Below are positions 1 through 12,732 of a stretch of DNA of 64,000 nucleotides, piece after piece; position 1 is the first letter of the stretch, and every line of letters begins with the position of its first letter. The stretch lies in the NCBI GenBank assembly GCA_911728455.2, contig OU452222.1:9446108-9510107 (forward strand). Direction: 5' to 3'. The position numbers and the translations under genes were made by a program. This stretch comes from Marthasterias glacialis (taxonomy: Eukaryota; Echinodermata; Asteroidea; Forcipulatida; Asteriidae). Below the pieces are notes generated by a model, which was not told the DNA's origin, searched no databases, and saw nothing but the letters and a program-made list of their open reading frames with translations.

Positions 1-87
1 CATTTTATTTTTGCCGATAGTTATCTGGTCATCAGTTTTGTCATTATTTTTGCAGTTACAGAGCTTTAAATAGATCTTTATCATACA

Positions 88-417
88 GCAGCCATCTTTG
101 TCTGATCCCCCTGGATTTGTAGAGGACAATTACAATGGTGTGAAAGATTACATAATGGGGCCAGACTAGTTTTCCGAAGGCTGTGTCCCAGTTGGCAGCT
201 GTGGCTGGTGTTGTGGCTGGATCGTCACGTGAACAAGAGTTGAAAGCACTACCTGCAGCCACAGCCACAGCCACAGCCGCCAATTCAGGGCGTTGCTATA
301 TAGCTGTGGCTGCATCACCATGTTAACATGCATTGAAGCATGGGCTGCCCTTAGCCACCAATTCGTACTCGGCCTCAGTGTAGTAATCTTGATATGAATA
401 GAAAACAAGATGGCTGC
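88..417. mobile_element. MITE-like element with AAGATGGC termini, copy 1
   Basis: The left end has GCAGCCATCTTTGT and the right end ACAAGATGGCTGC, which are inverted terminal sequences. The body is shared with 11829-11974, but this copy carries about 200 extra bases rich in CAGCCA/TGGCTG units around 170-370. No coding capacity. It lies just upstream of SLC7 exon A, in an intron. Confidence 0.5.
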
Positions 418-544
418 CTGATGATCAAGTGTCAAATTATCCAATCTTTGTTCTAGATTTTAGGCAATGCAAAATAGATGACACTGACAAACACTTACAA
501 CAATATTTTCCATTCCCTCTTCCCCTCCCCAATTCTTTTTGCAG

Positions 545-648
545 ACATTTGGTGAGCGTATGTACGGACCGATGTTATTCGTTATTCCTCTCTCTGTGGC
601 TCTGTCCTGCGCTGGTTCAATTAACGGAAGTCTGCTCAGTGACTCAAG
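545..648 (+). CDS. SLC7A-like: SLC7 exon A (transmembrane segment with SINGSLLSDSR)
   Basis: 104 nt exon after a T-rich tract ending GCAG and before GTAATG. It encodes TFGERMYGPM then a hydrophobic helix and SINGSLLSDS, ending on two bases (AG) of an Arg codon completed by the next exon. This is the family signature just before the AREGHLP loop. Confidence 0.9.
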
Positions 649-3600
649 GTAATGATTAATTTCAGTCTGAAAGCTCACTTGTTATAAAGTTCATATCAGT
701 ACCAATCTTCTAAAGGAATATATTGTTCACTCTACAATGCTCAATTCAAGAAAACAGCATAGACCCATCGGAAATCACTGTTTCTTAATTTCAATTGTAG
801 CAATAAAAATAGGCACCAAATAAGAAAGCAAAAAATTCCCTGACAAAACATAAACCCTTTTTCTGACACTAAAACATGGCCACCAAATTTGATGTTTACA
901 CAGGTTGGTTGATCATTGTGTTAATAGAAAACTTGAGTATGGTAGTCAAGTTACTAAATCTTCAAAGAAAAAACACAAAACAATGATGTGCAGTATTTGT
1001 ATTTTCTATTTCATCCTTTTCCTGTGAGAATTAGACGGTCAACAAGGATAGTACAACTTGCATTCATTTTATGTTCAAACCGGAATGAAACTTAAGTACA
1101 CACTGCCAAACCCGTTTAACCACAACTTCGCTTATGGAATAATTATCACATCATGCACGTCACACACTTACAATAGATGAGTGCCATTTAGAGACAACAC
1201 TGAATGACCCATTGCTCCTTTAGGCGTCTAGCATTCCTGCAAATCTACGGAAACTAAGCACTAATTGATCGAAATGGAATGTGGATGGCTTTATTCAAAT
1301 TGGTCTGCTGTTGACGCATTTCCACTTTAATCAAGAGAAAATCCGAATACATGAATACATGATAGACGGCCATTTGATGCTGTAACACTTAAGTTTAATT
1401 TGTGTTGATTAATTCCCTTGATATAGATGGGTTATAAATGTTCGAACGGTAAAAGATGCATTGTCCAATTGTAGGCTGAGTTGATGATAAAAATAAATTA
1501 GAATTAAATTTTCAAATTTCTAACATTTTGCTCGAAATACTATTACGTTTCCTCAAAATATTGTTTCGACGAAACAAATATTTTTAATATTTTAATTAAT
1601 ATTAATATTTTTGAGGGAATGAAACGATTTTGAGGAAATAAAACATTATTTCAAGGGAATAAAAAGATTTTTATTATTTTTTTACCTGTAATATTTTTTC
1701 TACATGTCCCCTCAGGAGTGCCGTAGTTTTGGACCGATTTCATATTAATTGTAAAGTATATCTTTCTTGTCTGTTTTAATGATTATAAAATGGTTTCTTG
1801 AGTTTCAAATGCTCACGTACAAGAACTACATTTTACAAAGTACACATGCACATGAACGATACACAAACAATACACATGAACATGAAGGATACATAACATT
1901 CTTAATAAGTTTTGAAACAGATTTCGCAATAATTGTATGATTATATTGGATCTTTCTTATCCATCTTGGTTATTATGAAACGATATAGTTCTTTAGTTTC
2001 AAATTTCCACGTCCAAGAAATGCCTTTCACAAAGTGTTGATTGAACTGAACGTGAGTGAACGATACAGGAACATACGCATTGTACGTGTGTATGTACACA
2101 CATTCACATGTACAGCATGTGTGCGTGTTTGTACCGGCGGCCAAGGCCATGACCTGTTTCACAGCTCAAAATAGTCACGAATATTTATTAAATTGCTTAT
2201 TCTTCTGATTGGCCAGCCAATCAGAGCGAACCCGCTACAGTTCCCGACGTCAGAAATCATAATTCTTTAGGGCCTATATTTTTATTACAGAAACAAGTAA
2301 ACTTTCTAAGTTCATTCGCATGAGAAAATTAATTTTTTAATCCTATCACCATAACACGGACAATGCATTTTTAAGTAATCAAATTAAGAGGCAAATTACC
2401 CGAGATTAAATTTTCAATGTTATTCCCATTTTGGGGATTATTGCTCTCAAACATGAATGCTTAAATTATACACGTAGGATTAAGGCTTTAATTAGAATCT
2501 GTTTTGTTGTGTGGAAGTGATCCCCCTGTGGATGAATGAAGCAAGGTAGTTAAAATGAAATTGACAGTTGCACTAAAATTCACACAGCATGCCGAAGTTT
2601 AGACTGATGCCTACGAGCATGTGATGTTAGCACACTGGGCTCTGCATGAAAGTGTATACATTTTGACTTGATGATGGTACTTGTACACACATAATACTGA
2701 ATGATATTTAAAGCAAGGTGGTGTGAAGGTAAAGCCAGAAGTAAACAAGAGGAAAATACGACGTTCATCCCTCACTTTAGAGGAAACAATGTCTTCTGGT
2801 TTTCGCTATTTCAATAACATGTTTTTCAAGTCTTGGTGAATGGGCCCAAGCATGCTCGGAAAATACTAAAAGTCTATAGTCAGTTGCAATATCATGGACA
2901 CAGGGTGGTCCTCGTACTCAACCCATGACCTAATTTTTATTTTCCCCTTCTGTCAAAAGAAGAGCCTACCCCTGGCCTTTAGATAGTACAACTTAGAAAA
3001 TCAATTAACTGATAAGAAATTTATTTTTTTAACTTAGAGAGATCTTTATGCTCGTACCCTTGGCCTAGAAATTAGCAGTTTTAACTGGTTCTTGTTTGTT
3101 AATGTTTCAATGTTCAGAACAAACATCTACAGTAGGCACATAGGTAGTAATTTTGCGGTTTATCTTGTTGTTCAAAGTCAAATTTTTCACTCCATGATAA
3201 GAGATATTTGTACAAATCTTAAGGGGTAATCAACAGACACTATTATCAGCAGAAAATGGCATTGTAAGCACCTTTATCTGTCTGATGACACACAAGGGAA
3301 GCAAAAAAAAATTACATTTGGGTAACAATGGGCATACAGTGTTTTTGAACTCGAGGACATTCCTCACAATCTAGGGCAAATGTACACATGAAAAAGGTTC
3401 TCAAATGCCACATGTTTTGTTTTGGGCATACTACAGTCTGTTTGATACTGTAATCAAATATTGTTGTATATGCCCTTGTCCCTTCTTTATGGAAAGAAAA
3501 GCAATTGTTCTTGCAGACCATCACATTCCACCACCACCATCACCAACAAAATACACACCCTGTTATGATTTTTATTACTTACAGCAACCCCCCCCCCAAT

Positions 3601-6600
3601 ATGCCTATTGATTTTATTTCACATTCCAAGATGTTTGCAATTTTCTCTGATAAAAATATTTGATTTACCAATCTGATCAGATCACAATTTTTTTTTCATT
3701 TACAAATATGTGTGGGTTTTTCTGTCAATGCACACATCAGAAGTGATGCAGAAAAGAAAACAAAATGCTCTGTCAAAACTCCACCATGTACAATTCTCAA
3801 ATCCAATAGAGCAATCTCAGTGCTTACCTTCCCGATACTGAAGATGTGCTTATAATGCGTATACTAAGATTAGAAGTGCATGTCCGTTGACGTCATCTAT
3901 GCGTTGGCAACATTCTGTTTTTCCAGATCGGCAATATCAATGAGCCACAACGTTAGACTACTGTTTTTGATTGCTTGGTTTTCAACGATTCATTGATCGT
4001 AGAGAGCTTCTTGTGCACTTCTGAGCCATTAATGTCTTCATCCATCTCAGAACACTGTTACCAAATATCCCTTACAAAGCCTGCATGCAATCCTGTAGGA
4101 GTTTGTCATCAAGAAAATTGCATACTGTAGACTGTAGGCCGACCTTAAAATTAACTTACTGAACTTTTGTTATGAAATATTCTGAATGTTTTTTCCTTAC
4201 TATATTTGGAAATCACTTAAGGGTGACATATACATCCGTTATGAAGGAAACTATTAAAAAAGGTCCTGTGTTCAGGTCTGTGATTTCACAGGAAGATTCC
4301 CGCTTTCAGATATTTTGTTTCCAATGCTGACATGATATACTTCAGATGTCTGTTTTTCTTACTCTTAGAAAATCAGTGAGATTATTAAAAACAAGTTCAT
4401 AAAAGCCTATATGATAATAAATTATGTACATGTAGTCAGCCCTTTTACTCAATATCGTGCTTGCAGCGTATTTTTTTTTTGTACCAAAGATAAACAAGTT
4501 TGCAACTTTGCACTATTTAATGTTTCTTCACATTTCTATGGTACAAATAAAAACCTGTTCTAACCTACATGTACATGATGCATCTACGAATCCGAGCGAC
4601 TCTTATGTGTTACCATTACTGGGTAGGCATTATTCCGTACGTTGCGCCCAGCATTCAATTTGGCTTGTATCACATACTTCTTTGATTATTGATGTTTAGG
4701 CGGCTACACAACATGCCAGTGTGATGCGAGTTAAAACCTGCACACGATGTATAAATGCATCCCAGTAATGGTGGGAAACATTTGTAAAGGACGTGTGAAA
4801 ATGACCTAAAAATGGAATAATGGTCTGTTTGTCCACCTAACAGTGAGCCAAACATAATCAGCTTTGATGGGATTTTTATTTGATGATTTCAGAACCACTT
4901 TTGCAGCCGCCAGAGAGGGCCACCTTCCCAGAATTTTGTCCATGATCCACATCGAAAAGCGCACGCCGATGCCTGCAGTGCTCCTCATGGTAAGAGATAG
5001 TCAGTGACGATTAGCTTTAAAATAATAACAAAGTTATTACGGAAAAGTTTGTGTAGCCACCGTTTCTGCCTGGAAGAAGCATAGCATAGCATTTGATGGG
5101 AATCTGAGTGAAGATGTTTTTGGGAGAAGTCTGTGACTTGTGTTTTTGTCCAAACAAAGGCCAGAACTCTAAAAGAAAATTGCCAAGTAAACTGTTCCTT
5201 TTCAGGTGGATTTGAAAAAGCAATTCATGCTGCATTTTTATTCCTACGTGAATGTTTTGTGGGGCATTTTGTTACAGGGCAGTATTTAAGGGAAATCATT
5301 CACTGAAGCTAATGGATGCTGATGAAACAAATTGCTCTCGTCCAGTAATTCAAACTCATCAATCATTTGGATTACCCACACGATGTACCCAAATGCACTA
5401 CCTATTGGATCAGTCCACTCCCATGCTTAGCCTGAAAGCTGTCTGACTTTCTTTAACAGCTACCGATCTGTCTGATCATGCTGGCAAGTGACAACGTCTA
5501 CAGTCTTATCAACTACCTTAGCTTCGCTAAGTGGTTATTCCTCGGACTGTCTGCGGCTGTCCTCCCCTATATGAGGTGGAAGAGACCTGATTTACCACGC
5601 CCCTTTAAGGTAAGTCTTGACACCACAAAGTCTTGAGGTTCTTTAGGACGAGTGAGCTTATGAATTGATCTAGACAGATTCAATAAACTCCACCCACAAA
5701 GCAATTGCATTGACCAATCACAACCACAAAAGTGTGCCAAAAGTCGGACGAGTGGTGAATTAAAATCTCATTACAAACAAGCTGCCACCAATAGGATAGC
5801 GGCAGTTAGCATGGAGATGCCCATCTTACCTCTCTCTGTGAGCATGGTAGCTAGTCAGGTGGTATGGTTGGCGGGACTTACATGTACTAGATGGATGTGT
5901 TGCTAGGCAAAATTGTGATGTGAATAAACAAATAGTTAAGACCCTTTAGGAACTGTTCAAATAAGATGAGTTAGTAAAAACTGCCACTGGTTCTGTGTCT
6001 CTCCTGTTTCTAAGTGTGGCATCATTCCACTGTCCATTCTCGCTTCGCACAAATCTCAGAATTATAAACCATAAGAAATGCCTTTGAATTATGAAATCAG
6101 TTGTTTTTGGGCAAGATTACACACTAAACATATGCCAGATTTTGCACACACAGGAGAGTGGGTGTGCGTGGTGTAATGACTTACAAAATGGATAACCAGC
6201 GAATCATTCACCAGTAAATACTTGTCAGTATTAAGGGCTTAATCTGTACATACATTTGATCCAAATTTCATGCTTGCTGAGATTAATGTAGCTGAAGTTT
6301 ATGTATGTATGAATGCCTAGATACACCCAAATTATGTGTAGCCATGTGAAACCAACCTAAATGTCAATGATGGATCTCCATGAAAATAATTATCTGAAAT
6401 GCCAGTATGTGACGTCTTTTGTGCATGACGTCGGATCAGTGACCTAGAACTGGACTGGAAAATAAGTCGTAGACCTTTTCTGGGTCAAATTTTAGAGAGG
6501 CGCAAAGCTTACAATTCTTGCTGAGAAATGGCAAGTTTTATCTTATAAGATGTAGCATAAACAGGTTTTCAACCAAATCTGCAAATGGTAGAAGTTATTA

Positions 6601-8008
6601 AAATGTGGAATGGCAGAGTGTTCAAATTGCAGTAACACCATATGTGTTAGTTCATAAACATGTATCTACTTTGCTATGTAGAATTGTTCTTATAAGAATT
6701 TGTCCTATTTATATGAACATATATTTGACCTTCATGCATTAGACTAGTGGGCTTGATTTCATGGGAAATCTCATGATCTCCATTTTTTTTTACTAATACT
6801 CTCATTTAGTTTGACTAAGAATTGTCAGATCTTAAAAAGTAACCTGACCACAAGGTCTCTCTTTAATGACAAGTCTTTTTGGTGTTGTTTCGTTTGAAGG
6901 TCAACTTGATTATTCCAATTCTCTTCATACTGTCCTGCCTGTATGTGGTTGCTGTCTCGCTCTACTCGGCACCCTGGGACTGTGGGATCGGTCTGGGGAT
7001 CTTACTGACTGGGGTACCTGTTTACTTCCTGTGCATCTGGTGGGAAAACAAACCAGAATGGGTGGATGAAGATATGGGTAAGTTACCACTGGTGGCACAG
7101 CATCTACATGCCTGGAATTTCATCTTCTGAGGGGCATGGCCAATTTCATGCCCCACGCCCAAAATCAGGCACTAATTGGAAATAGAAAAATGGCAATAAA
7201 AGTGAAAACAACCAAAACGTCGGTCTTGATATCTAAAATATTCCATATGTTTAGAAATATTTACATTGTGGGCCCTATGTAAGCGTTATTTGAAAGCTCT
7301 CTTTCTCATCTCTTATTTTTATCAACTCAGTTTTGAGTTTTGGCAAGTATTGCCTGGTTTTTATTCTGATGTTTTAGGGAATATTTTGAAGAAGCACCAT
7401 GCCCAAGACCAGGGCAAGATGCCAGGCTCTGCTTGGAATTCCAAACCTGGTCTGTATTGGGGTTTGGGGTAAAATTGGGGTAAAATGGGGTTTGTTATTT
7501 TTTGAAAATTAATTGTGTTGAGAAGTAATGGAAGTTTCAAGTTTTTGATGAGTGTAAACGTATTGCAAATGTTGGTGTCATCCCCACACAAAAATGTGTC
7601 CGTGTAAATGTTTATTAGATTAGAACATGTTATGGTTTGCATTCACATTCATGTTTTTACATGGTAAACACACATTCTTAAAGAGGTCTGCATTATCACT
7701 ACATACATATCTTTGTAAGGACATAGTATCAAGCCATCATTTTTGTACCCGAGTGCATGTTCAGAATTACTTGAAATAATGGAATGTTTGTCCACTGCCC
7801 CCATTGAATTTAGTTCTAACAATTTGGTGTCTCACTTTTTTTAGAGAGTGAATGTGCAAAGCCTATATAACATGATCAAAATACTAAAACATTTAATTGT
7901 TATCACCGATAAATTGTTGTATTGTCTTGTTCCTTCTTTGCAGATAAACTGACCCTGTTTCTGCAAAAGCTTATGCTGGTTGTTGTGCAAGAGAAGAAAA
8001 CTTATTGA
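545..8008 (+). CDS. SLC7A-like: SLC7 LAT-family amino-acid transporter, 3' part (five exons)
   Basis: Light-chain amino-acid exchanger of the plasma membrane; relatives pair with an SLC3 heavy chain and swap large neutral or cationic amino acids. Coding exons are 545-648, 4893-4989, 5460-5609, 6900-7077 and 7944-8008, all with AG/GT borders and compatible phases. The joined reading frame gives about 197 residues, equal to the C-terminal 40% of the family. Landmarks in order: TFGERMYG, SCAGSINGSLLSDSR, AAREGHLPRILSMIH, TPMPAVLLM, YSLINYLSFAKWLF, MRWKRPDLPRPFK, CGIGLGILLTGVPVYFL, then a short hydrophilic tail ending KKTY. The LTGVPVYFL segment resembles LAT2/asc-1, while RPDLPRPFK also fits y+LAT, so the exact subfamily is unsettled. 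The N-terminal exons must lie left of base 1. No frameshift or stop was seen. Confidence 0.93.
649..4892 (+). other. SLC7 intron, AT-rich, no further exon seen
   Basis: A 4.2 kb intron between exons A and B. It holds an AT-rich foldback around 1540-1680, an imperfect duplication (about 1790-1900 against 1971-2090), CACAT/CATGTA-rich sequence to 2130 and a C-tract near 3590. Short open frames here have no recognisable motif. I see no regulatory element I can name. Confidence 0.6.
1790..2160. repeat. Imperfect direct duplication, offset about 180 bp
   Basis: The segment around TTTCAAATGCTCACGTACAA (about 1804) recurs in diverged form at about 1998 (TTTCAAATTTCCACGTCCAA), each followed by a stretch ending with 'gaacgatacac' or 'gaacgatacag'. 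Non-coding and intronic. Confidence 0.45.
4893..4989 (+). CDS. SLC7A-like: SLC7 exon B (AREGHLP loop)
   Basis: 97 nt exon; acceptor TTTCAG, donor GTAAGA. It encodes TTFAAAREGHLPRILSMIH followed by EKRTPMPAVLLM. AREGHLP is one of the most conserved SLC7 loops. It completes the split Arg codon from 648 and ends on a whole codon. Confidence 0.93.
5460..5609 (+). CDS. SLC7A-like: SLC7 exon C (INYLSFAKWLF helix and PDLPRPFK loop)
   Basis: 150 nt, phase 0-0; acceptor TTAACAG, donor GTAAGT. It encodes LPICLIMLASDNVYSLINY, then SFAKWLFLGLSAAVLPYMRW and KRPDLPRPFK, i.e. two membrane helices and the cytosolic Arg/Pro loop typical of LAT proteins. Confidence 0.93.
6900..7077 (+). CDS. SLC7A-like: SLC7 exon D (last two transmembrane helices)
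   Basis: 178 nt; acceptor TTTGAAG, donor GTAAGT after a single G of a split codon. It encodes VNLIIPILFILSCLYVV, SLYSAPWDCGIGLGILL, TGVPVYFLCIWW and ENKPEWVDEDM. The acceptor is AAG rather than CAG, the only slightly unusual border in this gene. Confidence 0.92.
7944..8008 (+). CDS. SLC7A-like: SLC7 terminal coding exon
   Basis: 65 nt after TTCTTTGCAG. With the leading G it encodes DKLTLFLQKLMLVVV then QEKKTY and TGA at 8006-8008. The amphipathic LQKLM..VV helix is the usual cytosolic end of SLC7 light chains, and the tail is short compared with LAT2. Confidence 0.88.
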
Positions 8009-8137
8009 GGTGTCTGTCCTACATGTGTGTGGTCTTCCTGTCATTCTAGACATCAGTGGATGTGAGACACGACTAAATATACTGGTACAATCTGGGTTCA
8101 ATTTCTTGGCACTGTTCACCACAGAATTCTGTGTGCA
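8009..8137 (+). other. Start of the SLC7 3' UTR
   Basis: Follows the TGA at 8006-8008 with no splice signal needed. It includes a 14-bp palindrome CACAGAATTCTGTG at about 8120-8133 directly before the 22-bp tandem array. The end of the UTR is uncertain: candidate AATAAA signals occur near 8895 and 12422. Confidence 0.5.
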
Positions 8138-8140
8138 TTA

Positions 8141-8307
8141 AGTGCAGAATTCAGTCGGCAGTAGTGCAGAATTCAGTCTGCAGTAGTGCAGAATTCAGTC
8201 TGCAGTAGTGCAGAATTCAGTCTGCAGTAGTGCAGAATTCAGTCTGCAGTAGTGCAGAATTCAGTCTGCAGTAGTGCAGAATTCAGTCTGCATTAGTGCA
8301 GAATTCC
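8141..8307 (+). repeat. 22-bp minisatellite, 8 copies, in the SLC7 3' UTR region
   Basis: GTGCAGAATTC starts at 8142, 8164, 8186, 8208, 8230, 8252, 8274 and 8296, an exact 22-bp period. Each unit holds an EcoRI site (GAATTC), and most also hold a PstI site (CTGCAG). Units are nearly identical, so the expansion is recent. Confidence 0.95.
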
Positions 8308-11300
8308 GTGGTTAGCAATGCCATAAAATTGAATCCGGTTGAAGAATCTAGTTACAGACCTGTTCCACAATGAAGGTTGGAGAGATATCCGTACATTCAA
8401 CAAGACATTGTTCTATGGCTCTGCATCTCATATCAACATGATTTGTTGACATTTTAGGAGGGGGGGGGGAGAGTAGATCTTTACTTATAAAACTGAAAAC
8501 AAAAAAGTTTAAAAATCAACATTACCTCCTTTGTACAGAATTTAAAAAGCAATATTGAATGTTGAGAATTTTGTCAGTGTACGACAAGTGAAGAAACTTC
8601 ATGTATTTCATCAGATTAAGTTTAATATTTAGTTCTCTAATTTACCCGCCACAAAATGTTATCGAGTGAACAAAAAAAACTACTTGTCTTTTGTCATAGT
8701 CTTGATTGTATTGACAGAATATATATTTTAGTGTTGTATGTGAAAACAAAGAATATATTGATGAAAGTTTTGCTAAAAGCAATAATTTTGACACCAGTTG
8801 TTACAAATAACCGTCTAGATAATGTGTTAAGAAATAGTACAAGTTGGTTAGGATTTGATAGATTGGAATATGGACATTTTGGTTTGAGATTCGAAATAAA
8901 GCCCCTTGGTTTTATTACTGGGCATTTAAGTTTGCCTGGTTAGTGCATTTAAAAAGTGTAACGTTTCTTTTTCCTGCTTAATTTTTTTATTTTTTATTTT
9001 TTATTCTTCCCCCAAATTGAAAATTTCCGAAACAGAACAGGGTTAGTTATTTATTTTTGTAGTGAGTTTATTTAAGTTGATATGTTTTGTGTAACAGCTC
9101 TTTTAGAAGTCTTGAAATTAGTTTTGTTTGCATTTTTTTCCCCTTTTTTTAAGGGCCAAATGTAGGCCTGGATTGGGTGGAAAGCTTGCTGTAGAATATT
9201 GTTGTAATACAGAATTAAATAGAGTAATTAACCAACAAGAATATATTCAAGTTCAACTGACCGTTGAGTAGAAAGGCTTGACTGACTATTATTTGTCAGA
9301 TTTCTTAACTGTGTCGTTATTAAAAGAGGATGAACAACTCATCTTTAACGGCAATGTAAAGTTTTGATGATAAGCAAAAGTATAAGAATTCCACTCACAA
9401 ATGTGAGTGGAATATGGGAAAACCTAGTCTAGCACTTCTGCGTCCCATGTACAAGGCCGAGTTGAATATGGGGCGCATGGGATAACAAATTTATCATTCG
9501 GCAAACTCGCAAACAAAGAGAATGAAACAAACAAGTATTTTTCTATTTCAAATTTCTTACGGTTTCAACCTCATTTGATTGTTTTGATTGTTTCCGAAGG
9601 TTTGCACTAATACCAACATTTGAAAATGACTTAAAAACATGATTTTCAGAATATTATCATACTTGAAGGTTGAACTTCAAGTTAATCTCTGAAACTTTTG
9701 TACTGATAAATTTGATTGGACAGCCATTAAGCGTGTTGCAGTGAGCGTGTAAATATGCATAAGGCAGTGAGATATAAGAATATATCCTATGGCTGTTGAC
9801 CTTGAGGATAAAATTTACAATGCAGCTTGCAACAGTGGCATGTGAAATGCTGCTTTCATGAAATCATTTGTAGGTATTTCAAGGAAATTTGCAAGTTTTC
9901 TTGTATTGACTAGTCTTATGAAAACTAGAAGATTACTCAGTGTTGTGCATCTTCTGTCAAAACATATTGAAGTGATGAAAAGATGCTTTGTGCAAAATGC
10001 CTCCCTGCCCCGCCCCTTGAAGTCCATGTTTTTATATGAAACCAAAGTTACATGTATGTGCTCATAGATTCAGACTAGCGTAAATGTTAAACAAACATTA
10101 TCAATGCAATGTATGTTTAAAAAAATTGTAAATAAGCATAGAGAGTAAATTTTACAATTTATTGTTGGTTTGTTGATGTTGATGTTTACGAAGGAAAGGT
10201 ACAATAGTATTAAAGAACTGTTTACAAAAAATCAGAGAACGCATAATCTGAAGGGTCAGTAGTTCCTGATGAGTTGGTTGGAATGAGATCCGTATGATTG
10301 GAGAGGAGGATTTTGTAACGTCAACTGCCATCAGTTTTGTTAAACTCTTTGTGACCAAGAACAAAGGGAAGAAACTTGTCTTTGTGATGTAATCTTCACA
10401 GGTTAGTTCAGCAGTGACTGGAAGTTAAAAGTTGGGATTCTTAAAAGAAGAATGTTGCACCTTTCCATTCCTAGACAAATTAATTTGATTCCTAACAGGC
10501 ATCTTTCAACAATGCAATAGGATTTTATGGACATTTCTCTGCCTTGGTATTTTTCAAATGATAATTGAATTTTTGGGGTTGTTTTCTCTCTATACTCTGA
10601 AGGTAAATGAATTTAACAAAAATAGAAAAGTTATAAGGAAATGAATGAGTGAGGTTTTGTTCTAATTTGAAGATGAACTTCTCTCCTCAATTATATTGTA
10701 TATACGTTGTTATAGTGTTACAACTTCAAGCAGGAGAAGAGAAAATTCTAAATTGATTTCTTGCAAATACTGGTTATGATTGAAGAGTTATTGCAGATAA
10801 AAGGTCCTAGAAATAATCACTGTTATTGTTCTGTCAAGATTTATTGATTTGTTTTGGGTGAAAATTCAAACTTGTAGATATTAAAGCTTTCGTTTATTAT
10901 ATCATTCGTTTCATGTAACTCAAAACAAATATATATTTTTTTCTTCATAATTTTTATGGGCGTTTTTATCAATCTGAGATGGACACTTCTGGTATCTCAG
11001 AATTAGAGTTTTCCTGAAATTGGTCGCATATTGAAATAAATCTACATGGAATACTGCATTCTTAAGTGTATTACATAAAACTTAAAACTGCATGAATTTA
11101 TTTCAAATATTTTAATGAAAGCGAGTTGGTCTTTGCCTTATGCTGTGTTCTTAATTACGGCAATGCTTTACTGAATTTTACTGATAGATGGTATAGCATT
11201 GATTACAAATATGAAATCTCAGTTATTAATATTTGGAAACACGCTTTATGTAAAACTTCCAAATACATCTTGTTGATTGAAATGCTCCCATCTTTTAGAA

Positions 11301-11828
11301 AACGGTGACCCAGTATAAATACCATGTAACCTGGACATCACATGTTTGCAAAAGGGCCACAGAGACTTGACTTCCTGCAGGCACAATTTGTACACAGCTC
11401 AATTGAGGAAAACATTTAATCTTTTTTCTTTTCTTTTTTAAATGAAAGTTGCACCGTATCATTATCAACTTCTGGTATAAATAAAGGGGGCACATCTTAA
11501 AATTGCTGTTATTATACTTCTTTAATTGATGTGGTAATTATGGAACAACAATACAATATGTCTCAATTGACCAGTGTAGTATCTTGCCTACTGGGTATTC
11601 TCCTGGAATATACAAGGCTGCTCTTTGTAAACATAGATCTATACCTGTATAATTAAAACAGTTGACTGCGACTGGCTACAAATTGTTAGAAATATTCAAC
11701 TGCCACAGACTTGTTCCTCAAAAGCTTGAGCATCTATTGACCCAATTCATCCCATTATGGCGAATACGGCAGACAGTAGCCGCATGCGACGACGTTGGTG
11801 CAAGGGGTCAATAGGTCTTTATCACACT
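8308..11828. other. No gene recognised; possible 3' UTR and flanking DNA
   Basis: AT-rich sequence without recognisable coding motifs. It contains a G9 tract near 8461, T-rich runs near 8980-9140 and a short frame 8656-8940 with no family resemblance. It may contain the polyadenylation site of the upstream transporter. Confidence 0.5.
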
Positions 11829-11974
11829 GCAGCCATCTTTGTCAGACTCCCTGTATACACAATGACAACAATAGTTTTAATCCTCAATTTGTAAAAAGGG
11901 ACCCGACTATTTTCCCTTCTAGCCTCAGTTGGGTTACATTGGTTTGAATGGAAGAAAAACAAGATGGCCGCTGC
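11829..11974. mobile_element. MITE-like element with AAGATGGC termini, copy 2
   Basis: GCAGCCATCTTTGTCAGACTC at the left end and AAAACAAGATGGCCGCTGC at the right are inverted ends matching the element at 88-417. Here the body is short, without the CAGCCA-rich insert. The sequence outside the ends differs between copies, as expected for dispersed elements. Confidence 0.5.
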
Positions 11975-12732
11975 AAATGAGAGGTTTAGTTGTATACACG
12001 TATGTTACTTAAAAACCAGGAAATTAGTGGAATAAATGTACTCACCAAATCAATGTTGTACCAGCCTTTCAGAACACAAGTAATGGCAAATTTGTAAATA
12101 TAAAATGCCAGCATTAATCTTTAGTTTACACATTTTTTTTTTCTGAAATGTTCTTTAAGGGTTTTGTTTTTGTTTCTTTTTGTTCTTGATATGTTGTAAC
12201 CCATGTCAACGTTTTCAAATCTTCTGTTCTATCTTGAGAAGAGAATATTATTTATTATAATTTCTTTTATTTTTCTGTTGGTCTTTTTAAATTACAGACC
12301 TCAATGATGTTGTTTTGTTATATAAATAAATTAACCGGAAAATGCACATTCAAATATGAATTACTGTGGCTTGTGGTTATTAATTTTGTTCAGGTGTTTT
12401 CGTGCCCAGTTTTTAATCTTTAATAAAGATTTTACATTAATGTGGTGATGTAGAGAGTCTGTGATCATCTAAGACGTACATTTAGCAACCTGGAAGTTTA
12501 GGATGTTTCACTTTGACCAAGAGGGGACTCTCATAGTACAATCAGACCCCTGCAATTCACATGGAAAAGCTTATTCAGACATAATTCTACATCAACCAAT
12601 TTTACAGAAAAGGTTGAGATAAGTAGGATTTGAAAATGTGCATGGTGAAAATACAATCTAGTAAGGTTTATTGTAACACCATGTTACCGTGTACATAAAA
12701 TCCTCTAATGAGTTGAATGGTTCTGAAAAGCA
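11975..12732. other. No gene recognised
   Basis: AT-rich. A consensus AATAAA at about 12422 is followed by TG-rich sequence (GTGGTGATGTAGAG), which could be a poly(A) site for the upstream + strand gene. Nothing else could be assigned. Confidence 0.4.

Noticed and set aside
1-544. An additional SLC7 exon before 545
   Set aside because: No splice-bordered frame with family motifs occurs in 1-544; the preceding exon must lie outside the window.
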